This document shows, piece by piece, positions 28,101 to 40,100 of a stretch of 64,000 nucleotides of DNA (position 1 is the stretch's first letter; the number at the start of each line of letters is the position of its first letter). Position numbers and translations under genes: made by a program. The stretch spans positions 9,445,385 to 9,509,384 of the forward strand of contig JASFXZ010000010.1 in the NCBI GenBank assembly GCA_032209605.1. The letters run 5' to 3'. Origin of the DNA: Mactromeris polynyma. Taxonomy: Eukaryota > Mollusca > Bivalvia > Venerida > Mactridae. The notes under the pieces were generated by a model. The model was not told where the DNA came from and ran no database searches. It saw nothing but the letters and a program-made list of their open reading frames with translations.

Positions 28101-31100
28101 ACATAACATTAGCCTACATCGTCCTACCTTCTTCTAGAATCTAATTACATTTTCGTTGTTATAGTCCGTTGATATACAGATTTCGTCAGACTAATACAAA
28201 GATAATATAAGACATAAACAACGATTTATAGTTACTTGATATATGATATCACGTTTTTAATATGTATATGAAGTCTATTCAAAAGTACTGGAATAACTTA
28301 TAACATAAATTACCAATTGAGCGCTGCTACGGGATTTACAACCTCTTCTGTAAATGACGTCTTTTCAAGAAAACGCAACATGTGCAGTCACTATTTGAAA
28401 GCAGGAAACAATATTTACTCCATATGGTCACTTCGTTTTCATATTGCCATATGTGTCAATATTGCTTACTGTCAGTATATGTTGATGTCACACAGTGTGA
28501 CGTTTTCTGGAAGTGACGTCACTTAAAAAATTGGTTAGGAATCGTACAGCGGCGCTCAAATGGTAGATCGCTATTAACTGTGTAATAATGAAAAGCAATG
28601 CCAAGAAAATTGCAACTCTTGAAGATAGTGTGAGTAGATGTCGTTGATTTAAGTCCGCCGGAAAGGGAGAGGTGCGTTGGTAGCAATCGCAGCCCCATTT
28701 CGTTTTGTGTTCACCTTTGTGTACCTATTAACTACAAATATACTTTACCCGACCATTATATCTTCAAAAGTATTACTGTTTTCATCGTTGCTAACCGGAT
28801 ACAGTATTTTCTTCTTCTTTTTTTTCAAATAAATTGCTGATTTAAATCAAACAGGGAAGCATGAAGATCACATTTAATTTAAATGTTAATGACAAATTAA
28901 AGAAAACTATAATGTAGTTAACGAAACTCCGCCGAAATAGCTCGCATGACTAGCTTCATATATCGGTTTGATTAATTTGAAGGTCATAAAAACGATACTA
29001 TCCTTCCCACTAAGAACGGATTTGTTCGTAACGTCAGCGGACTCCGTTCGCGCCCAACTTCGAAGACCTGTTAAACTTCAGAGTAAGCTGTGTTTTGATG
29101 GCACGAAGAATTGAATGACGTGACATAAGGATATCTGGATATATGAACAAAATAATGAATCATAGGTCACGTGCTGATACTGTTCCTGGTGCAAAGAAAC
29201 AATCAAATCAACGATTCATTTCCACGAATCAAAAGAAATCGCGCTTTAAGATTTCTTTGAAAAGTATTTCAAATAAGAAAATAAATATGTTATCATTTTT
29301 CGCAGTCGGAACTCCCCGTTAATTTCCGTCAAACCGAAGAAACATGACTTAATTATCATACCTTGAAGGATATTACCGGAGTGTTTAATAATGCTTAAAC
29401 ATGTCGTACTTTTATCAAACATTTCAAACACAGAAATGCACTTAACAACAAAAATAAAATCGTTTTTCTTCGGCGCAGCCGTACTAACATGGCTTTGTAT
29501 TTGCATACCAGGGTTGTGTAAACCAATCAAATCTTACGTTAACCACTAAACCAATTTCTCTTCAACCGAACAATGTAAACTTGATGCGGATTGGTTAACC
29601 TTTCGATAAAGGGTATGTAACCTTACATAAATCCACTGAATTTCGGGGAATTTACCGAAATCCATTTTGGATCTGGAGTGACCAGCAAAATTAGCATCTC
29701 GGCAATTGTTATGTTGCACAACAAATCCTAACCTTAAAATTGCGCCGACCATCTTTTTACAAGATATTTCTTGTTTATACCGTGTAACCCCTATATAAAG
29801 AACCGATATTACTGACATGCGCCGCGGCGAGACTCTTTCTTTCCGAGCACATTTACACTTAATGCTCGGCAACAGGAAGTTAGGCAAACGATAACCATTC
29901 TTAAAGTGACTATAGCTGGGGCTCATCATCCGGTCACATCAGAACGGACCTCACCCGAAATCGGAACCTTCGACCTCATGCTCCGAAGGCGGATGGATAC
30001 CTTAACCATTTTGCCACGGTGCACGCCTGAGATTCAAATTGGCATTCGGACCTGTCAAGCCTGTAATTAAAGATTGATCACTAGCCAGCCATATTCTCAC
30101 TGTAAGCTGCTAAATGCATTGTAATGGTGAATATTTCGTTGCTCCATGTAATATCACTGGATATCAGTCAGAAAAATGATTTATAACCCACAATATCGCA
30201 ATATTAACGTAACTGTTTATCTTTACATACAAATAAATGTTTTACATCAGACACATACTTTTAAACTGATTGTATCTTTGTAATACTCATGCCCGAAATG
30301 TAGAGTGTAGAAAATTACACTGAAAAAAGTTTAGACTTCATAATCACGAGATTTTTCCAAAATGTTTTTATTTTTATTTTCAAAATTTCCAAACCATAAT
30401 TACACACAATGGAACAGATTTATCACATAAATGAGAAAATGCACTAGATATATAATGTTATCGTTAATTAACATGCATTTCGATAATTAACACGCATTTT
30501 CCTAATTAAAACAAATGTACAATTAGTGATGTTAATTATCAATGGGTAGTGCAGGTACGAAACGTGTAGTAGTGGAGACATTGATCTCGTATTCAATATG
30601 ACACGTTTTTTTTCGTTTTCTCAACAACTTGCAATTGTATCTGCATGCGTCTACATGCACAGACCGTAAAATATATCATACCTAATCGTAGTTTTACGTA
30701 CAACGATCATGGAAATCTCTGTAAAAACAAAATTAAGAACGCAATTTCCAAGTCCATTTTTCACTGTTTTGCTCTCTATTCAGCCTCAATAATAAGACCA
30801 GTTTTCAAGGGTCCCAAGGGTGGTCTTATTAATGAGGGTTTTATCGTATAGTAACGATACCTGGCGACACCTGGCGACACCTGGCGACACCTGGCGACAC
30901 CTGGCGACACCTGGCGACACCTGGCGACACCTGGCGACACCTGGCGACACCTGGCGACACCTGGCGACACCTGGCGACACCTGGCGACACCTGGCGACAC
31001 CTGGCGACACCTGGCGACACCTGGCGACACCACCTCCTATGGCGATGATGACAACGATACAGGGTGACGATGTTATTTACAAATCACGGTCAACTTTTAA

Positions 31101-34100
31101 AATCTCACTGGGCGAACAAATGACTTGTTTTAGTTTCGATAGGATTTTCGGAGGTTTAACACATTTTTTCAACATTTTCGCAGCTATATATCGTGGTCAG
31201 TTGATCTGACCAATTTTCCTGGAATTAATTATCAACCAATACTAACTTCGCTCTCCACAAGCAGCTGACAACTACTCCACGTGAATTAAAGGTAGGGGGG
31301 AAATGACCGTAGCCCAATGTCAGACGGACCTGCCCCGTCCGGGAAACGAACACCAGACCGCCCAGGTAGAAAGTCCATTGAACTAACCGGACATACCCGA
31401 ACAAACGAACGAATGAAAATATCAGCCTCTCCAACAATGAATCAAGCAATGAATGGCCCGCTTCATTTATCAAATTGAACAATATTTATATTACACATTA
31501 GGGGAATCTTCATACCTATACAATCTGTCAAGAGATAATGATAATTTATGCACAGACATGACGTAAAGAGTAGAAGTAAACAGTTCGTATATATGCATTA
31601 TGTTTTGAAATGGGGTGATAATTTCAAGTGTCGAACTTCCGTGTTAAGAAGTTGCACCCACGATTCTTCGAACTTGCACACGAATTGCAAATAACAAACA
31701 AATACATGTACACGTTAATGTGAAATCAGCATCTGATTGGTTAGTTCTGGGTGCAAATTTGATCAATGGGAAGGCTGCATCGTAAGACTGTACAAAAACT
31801 CGAAGGAAGGGATATAACAAATTATTTTTGCATTAATGAACATTTGATTGGAAAATAGTTGGGTATTTGTATAGTGATGATTGATAACATTATAGAGAAG
31901 GTCCTACAATATGATCAGACTTCTGTAAATCATGCATTAAAATAAGGTCAAGGTCGCATGAAAAACATCCACGAGTTTAAACCACGAGAACTGTTTGCTT
32001 ATGAGATATTCTGAATTCGGTTTATATAATAATTAAGCAAATATAAAGGGAATGTACACCAATTATAAAACATATATTCACGCCATTATTTGATTAAGCC
32101 AACAAAATATTGTAAAATACAGTAAAACGCTAAAAGCGGCGACATCAAACTTAAGACCACCTCATTATAAGACTGCATATTCATGAACCAGTTTCTAGTT
32201 TTTCCTCCATATTTTAATTCGATAATCGGACCACCTCATAACTAAAACCGACTTTCGATAATCGGACCACCTCATAACTAAAACCGACTTTCGATAATCG
32301 GACCGCCTCATAACTAAAACCGACTTTCGATAATCGGACCACCTCATAACTAAAACCGACTTTCGATAATTGGACCACCTCATAACTAAAACCGACTTTC
32401 GATAATCGGACCACCTCATAACTAAAACCGACTTTCGATAATCGGACCACCTCATAACTAAAACCGACTTTCGATAATTGGACCACCTCATAACTAAAAC
32501 CGACTGTCTTCGGAACCAATGGTGGTCTTATTATTGAGATTTCACTTTACACACACGTGTGAGATCTGATATAGGATCTCAGTATTGTTGTTATGTGTTC
32601 TACAGTAAGCTTCATTCAGCCATCATTGTCACATAGTGACCAAGCCCTTTGCCACACTGATGCAAATACAGACGCTTGTCACCATTAAATTGTCTTTAAA
32701 ACATGTTTGGTAATTTAATACTGCATATATGTCTTACAGACGCACGGGCCACATGTTTTATACGATAACCTGGGACGACAGTATTCTTATAAATGTTAGG
32801 GATATGTTTAATTAACTTAATTTAATGGTTCGAACCCAAGACGACTACGACAAAAAAAATCCTAAAATGTCTTTAGATTACACGAATAATGCAGTCAATC
32901 ACAGCATCATTTATATTTCTACATCAATAATCGGTTAGATACGGATGGACCGGAAGACGCAAACTCGGACTTCCGTAAAACGATGGCACTGGGATTTGAA
33001 TCGAGCGCATTGTGTCAGTTACAATATTAACGATATATGGTGGTTTTCAAATCGAGATAATAAACAGTTGTACTATATATAAGTACACCTTATGTCACCT
33101 AAACAAGAATTAGAACCATACAATACCAAGAAATTGCCAAAGTAACGAATGCCCCCCCCCCCCCCCAGGTGGAGTGCACAGGCAAATGACCGTGACCTTC
33201 ATGGCACTGACATGATTCTTCCTCACTAAACACCTTTTCATCATGCTTTAAATCAAAACGTGTGCTAAATTTCGAGACACTGCGTACGGACGGTCAAACT
33301 AAGGAACTATCGAACGTTTAGACGGACAATGAAACTACTGTGAAGTTCTACTACACTTCGGCACATAGTAAAGAACAAATCATGTAAAGCCTAATAACCC
33401 ATATGAGTTGGAGCCAATAACCAATCGAATAACCAAGTCAGCACAACTCAAAACTCAAAGGTTTGGATACGATATTAATTCATGTTGACGTGAATTTGTA
33501 CAGACAACATATACACTTACTCAGTAAAACTTCTCTTAAACACATTAAAGTAATATATTGCTCATTTTGTGTTCATTTCTTTACTTAAACAAACATGCAA
33601 ATATATTTCCTATAGTTAAAACATCAATAAACACGCATTAACAGAGAATGAACTCGTAATGTATTGATCCATGTTAGCTGAAGAAAGATGTGTGTACATC
33701 ATAAAATTTAAAAAAAAAATCCAGGCTATTAAACAGGTTTTTTCTGTTCGTAATATGGTAAAAAATCTTTTTTCAATCTGTTATACATTGCAATGGTTCT
33801 TATTAGAGATGATTTAGCTGGATAAAGCCAGTTCAAACATTTTATATTGAGATTCACGAGCCAGATACAGTCAAACCTGTGAACAAAGACCACTATTGCA
33901 AAACCTGTCTGCAAAGACCACCAATTTTATCTCCCATCAGACCATTTTCAATGATATTTAATCTGTTAATAGAGACCACCTGTAAACAAAGACCACATTT
34001 TGCTGTTCCCATGGGTGGTCTTTACAGACAGGTTTGACAGATACATCTTTAAAGAACTAAATCCAATTATTTTATGAAACAGTACTTTCATGGACCAGTT

Positions 34101-37100
34101 TTTATTTTTCCTTCCGAATTTTTTAACTTGATAATCCACCTCTTGTGTAAGACCGAATTTCTTCGATACAAATGGTGGTCTCATTATTGAGGCTTTACTG
34201 TACAAGTTTCCGGTCATCAAGTGCATAACAAATAAGAATGGAGCCAACATTCGATAAGATGAGACACATAATGACTGTAGTGATATCATCATGACCGAAT
34301 TAATTCTGGGTGTCATCATAGATATTACTTAAACAAATATTTAACTACATATATACACCATGTGTTGAAGACGATGTAATCATAAACTACGTACAGTGTT
34401 TATCGGATACAGGCGCCCCCGTCGTTACTGTCATACCCAGCCCAGCGCAGTACACAGACATTGTCTTTATCTATATATCCCTTCATAGTTAGTGCAATTT
34501 GTATGAAGAATTTGTGTCAACGTAATCTCCGGACTACTGGTGTGAAAATTGAGAAAAATGTCCATTATTCATCTTCTGACTTGTATAAGAGTCATCAGAA
34601 GTGCGAACATCATGCGACCATAAATATATATTTACAGGTGCTTCGTAAAAGCTCACTATATACCAAGTTTGGTCTAGACAAAACAGATCATTCCTAATTG
34701 AAAGTATTGACCAGAAACTGTTTTTTTTTGCCATTTTACACATTCAAGGGCCATAACTCTGCTTCTAAAGATTTAAAAAGACAATTCTACATTGCGACGT
34801 CGTAAATGGTTCACGTGTATCTTTATATTTACGAACAATTCTACATTGCGACGTCGTAAATTGTTCACATGTATCTTTATATTTACGAACAATTCTACAT
34901 TGCGACGTCGTAAATGGTTCACATGTGTCTTTATATTTACGAACAATTCTACATTGCGACGTCGTAAATGGTTAAGATGTATCTTTATATTTACGATCAA
35001 TTATAAATTGTGCAGTCGTAAATGGTTAAACGTATACGTTGTCAAGGTTACGTCTTATCCTAAACAGCAATGGTTGATAGAATATGTCAAATGCACAGAC
35101 TCGTCCTGTTTGACTGACTAATATGTTTAGGTCGATCTTTGTGTGAGCTGTCCAAAACACTCGGAATCCGTACACATAGTTGGCAAGTCAGCTTTAATCA
35201 ACTAAATGTCTGAAAGATGCGGTGATCGGGCACCGAACTCATATCTTATTCATATACATTTAATATCAATAGTTGCATATAGAACGATATTTAGTTATCT
35301 AAGATGGTGATTATGTATGTGTCAACTTAATGTTGACGTATTGCAGAAAGTTGTGCTTCCCACTTACTGTGATGTGTCGGAGAACTGAGTATGCAACAAA
35401 CGTATTATATTGTGACTGAAATCGTGTTTTTACGATACATACATGTAATTAATGTATTGCACGCAATGCCACAATTAACATATCTTGATGCAGAGAAATA
35501 ATAATACACGGATAATGTCTTACAAACTGATAAATAATATGAACTGGTTAAACAATATAACTCTAACTGGTAATGCCTCAGTCACACCGGTTCGTACGTT
35601 TTCATGATCTTGCGATTGGTGGCAATTTGGCCGAGGTACGACCAATAGGCAATGTTTGCTACGATCTCCATTTGCGATCGCAAACTGCGATTGCTCTTAA
35701 GACTGGTGGTAGGTCATTGTACGATCGGTTGTGCGGGTGGTCGTGCGATCACCAACACTAGGAGAAGATCAATCGCAATCTTAGGTAATCGTGCGACTAG
35801 TGTTGGCGATCAGCGATCGATCGTACGATCAATCGTGGAGACTCACGACTGGTGGTGCATCCATGCGCGACTGGTGGTACGACCATGTAATACCTGTCTG
35901 CGACCTCTTAAGATTTGGAATCGCAGGTCAGAAGTTTTGAACATGATCACTGAACTTGCTGCGACTGATTTTGCTCTGGCGATCACCCATGACCTCTAAG
36001 ACCGGTTGTTCGCTCTTTCTACGATCTGCCCGCGATTCCAATTTTTTTTCGATCTCAGCTAGGTCGTAACCTGTTCTCAGGCCCGGTGTGACTGGGGCTT
36101 AAACAATATAACACTAACTGGTTAAACAATATAGCAATCACTGGTAAAACAACATAACATACACAGTAAACTAAAATAAAAGTAACTGCATGGTGAAACA
36201 AAATGACACTGGTAAATAATATAAACAATATACATTTTTACTGGAAAAACATATAACTTTTACAAGTATTTTGATAAACGGACATAAAACAATACATATA
36301 TTTCCTGGACTCCTTATCGTAGGTTATACATACTTTACTATCATACACTCAATTATTGTCCAGTGAGCTTTGAGTGTTCTCTTAGGAAAAGATCACTAAA
36401 TTATAAATAAATGATTACTCATATAGAAAAGGGAAGTATTTATGAATACCAGCGATACATTGTACATGTATACGCGGATATATACCTAAAGGCGATAAAA
36501 ACGCAACCGAAAATTGTCTGCTTCAATACATGACATAAAGAAGAAATAATGCTGTATTAATTAAAAAACAATAATTTCCTAAACTTATTCAATCATGAAA
36601 TATGAATATTGATCCATAGTTTCAATACTTTTTGAACAACATTTTAAACAGTGTTAACAGTTGGTAGCTTTTAACATCGTGTACAAAATGAAGCCTAATT
36701 AAAACAGTTGCGTTTTTAATGGTGTTAAGTGAACTTTTTCCAAGCACCTTATTTAAATACACCTTCATATAATGATTAAATATATATCTCTACGAACACC
36801 GTAGATGTTCAAGCTTTCAATGGTCTCATTTAATAACTACGGTCAAACCTGTGTTAAAGACCACCTGCTAACAAAGACAACTATTGCAAAACCTGTCTGC
36901 AAAGACCACCAATTTTATCTCCCATCAGACCATTTTCAATGATATTTAATCTGTTAATAGAGACCACCTGTAAACAAAGACCACATTTTGCTGTTTCCTT
37001 GGGTGGTCTTTACAGACAGGGTTGACTGTAATTGATAAAGAGCGAAAACTTCATAACTCGAAAGTGGCCGGCGAACAGTCTTAGTTCAGGCAATAATGTG

Positions 37101-40100
37101 AACACTCGTTAAAAGTTATAAGTACTCAGACTTGTAACGCCAATACAATAGTATAAGTATTATCAACTGTTCTTGCTTTCTTTAACCCTTGCACTTTCTG
37201 CAAAATTAAATTTGGTTGTTGTTTTAATAATGAAATAAATTTGAAATCATAAAAATACTATCATAGTCGTTAGTTATATTCCAAACAAGATGCATACAAT
37301 AGATGCTTCATTATATATCACCAATTACTGTATCGGAGTACTTATCAGCTTTAACTTTTAAAGTTTGAATGAGTGTATTTTCTGACTGGTTGCCACATCC
37401 CAATTACGGACTGTTCCCGTATCATTACGTAACATGTATTTAGAATGGCAATCTTACAATGATAGTAAGCACTTTGATGAAATTAACCAGTATACAAAGC
37501 TTATTTGCATATGCGTATTTAAGGTGATATGATATCAATAATATAGAATCTGCGAATTGTGTCCTTCTCCAGTCTAAACATGATGTAACCGTTTACATAC
37601 AGTATCATGGTAGATTTTGCATGAAAATCAGCAAGAACGTGCTCCCAAGACTCCCCTGAACAAGGGACAAATGCCCCTTGTCACACCATCTACATCCTTT
37701 CTGCCCCCACCATAACAGAAAATCATGTACCCGCCCTTGATTTGAATAGGTAGATCATACATGTATGCATTATAACTGCATTACCTTAAGCATTACCAGA
37801 TTGTAGGAATTGGATCAATTGTTTTAAGGAAACTACAGCGTGCAAGAAACCTGTCACGGCGTGGCCTCGTTCAGCGCAGCCGTACTAACATACTTTTGAT
37901 ATTTGCATATCAGTGTTGTGTAAACCAATCAAATCTTACGTTAATCACCAAGGCAATTTCTCTTCAACCGAACAACGTTTGTAACCTAGACGCGGATTTG
38001 TTAACCTTTCGATGAAGGGTACGTTACCTTACCGAAATCCACTGAATTTCGGGGAAATTACCGAAATCCAATTTGGATCTGGACTGACCAGCAGTCTTTA
38101 CATCTCAGCTTTTTTTATTTTGCACAACAAATCTTAACCTTAAAATTGCGCCGACCATCTTATGTCAAGGTATTTTTTGTTTTCTGTAGAAACGTCTTTG
38201 ATTAGTTGTCTAAGCGATTTAATAGAAACTGAATAGTCACAACATTCAAAAGAATGATTGTTTAAGCAAAGTGGAATATATCTGAATTCAATAAACGTAA
38301 TATTTAATGAAAGTGATCTAAATAGGACAATTTACTCTTCACGAATACAACAAGTGGATTGTATTCTTCGCTGAACATTTTAGTGTTTGACAGACAAACT
38401 TATTGATCTGTATTCGGAATGTTTTGTCATTCTTGTATTTTACACAATAAAAGCTTTATTAGCAGAACGTGGATATCATCGCTTGGACTGATTTCCTAAT
38501 AAAATACAGAAACAATTTGTCATCTAGAGAATTTTTATTAAGAGCCCCCACTTCATTTCGATGAGTCTTTAAAAGACAAGCCAATTTTGTAATTAACATG
38601 AAATTCCTTACATATAAAGGGTCCCAGTTTACAGTAAACAATGCTGATATTGTCACCATTCAAATTATTTGAGTCGAAGTTACAAACACTAATATTTCGC
38701 CAATACAAAACATTTCAACGCAAAACAAGAACTATCTTGAAAATACTAGTAGATGGTCGGCGCAATTTGAAGGTTAAGATTTGTTGTGCAACATAAAAAA
38801 ATGCCGAGATGTGACGATTGCTGGTTACACCACATCTAAAATTGATTTCGGTAAATTCAGTGGATTTCGGTAAGGTAACGTACCCTTCATCGAAAGGTTA
38901 ACCAATCCGCGTCAAAGTTACAAACGTTGTTCGGCTGAAGAGAAATTGCCTTGGTGGTTAACGTAAGATTTGATTGGTTTACACAACACTGATATGCAAA
39001 TAGCAAAACCATGTTAGTACGGCAAAGAAACCTCTGTCATGTCAAAGACCTAATACCATATTTAGGTCTTTGGTCATGTTTAACTATTTACTTGTAAAAT
39101 TTAATTTCAACGTGCAATTAATATTTATATCAATTAATGTAATCTTGATTATCCAGAACCGTTCACGTGCTAGCTAGTTTTGCAATTAATATTTATACCA
39201 ATTAATGTAATCTTGATTATCCAGAACCGTTCACGTGCTAGCTAGTTTTGCAATTAATATTTATACCAATTAATGTAATCTTGATTATCCAGAACCGTTC
39301 ACGTGCTAGCTAGTTTTGCAATTAATATTTATACCAATTAATGTAATCTTGATTATCCAGAACCGTTCACGTGCTAGCTAGTTTTGCAATTAATATTTAT
39401 ACCAATTAATGTAATCTTGATTATCCAGAACCGTTCACGTGCTAGCTAGTTTTGCAATTAATATTTATACCAATTAATGTAATCTTGATTATCCAGAACC
39501 GTTCATGTGCAAGCAAGTTTTCAGTTGATTCCAAATACATGTACCCAGGGAAAAAAGACATGGCAAATACAGACAAAACAAAGTATATTTGACCAGTGAC
39601 CATTGGCTATAACCCATTGTTTCTTAATTTTCATCCTTACAAATACGAACAAGCGTTAAGTGTTGTACAAGTGACAAAACATGACCGCAATGATAAGCCA
39701 TTGTTTTCTTATTACACATCCTACAGACATTGTCACACACTTGTTCAACAGAATGACCAGTTCTCATAATATGATAATAAATTTCCTCATGTTCTACACT
39801 ACGGACATATTCAATTGTTAAGTACTAGTACTGTACAAGTGACCAATGGAATGACATCTTACAATCTTATTTTTCCATAATACCATGGTCAAGTGTTAAG
39901 CATCGAAAAACAGACCAACACGATGACCAGGCATCGAGTTAAAAGCTTTTGTTCCATTATTTTCCGCCCAACAAACAGGGTCAAATGATATAAGTATGGT
40001 ACAACTGACCATCAGAGAATGACCAGTCATCTCATTATAAATCATTGTTTCTTACCTTTCCACCCCAAAAAATGGTCAAGTAATCAGAATCTATCAACTA

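Noticed and set aside
30776..31209. Repetitive frames such as [10 protein letters not shown] repeats
   Set aside because: Produced by the perfect 10-bp array; period 30 makes the frames open by chance.
32195..32519. Two ~100-codon minus-strand frames with 12-residue repeats
   Set aside because: The 36-bp array inside a MITE read in triplets; both frames open at once.
39114..39521. CRISPR-like regular repeats
   Set aside because: Whole 68-bp units are identical with no unique spacers, and the genome is eukaryotic. The same applies to the other arrays.
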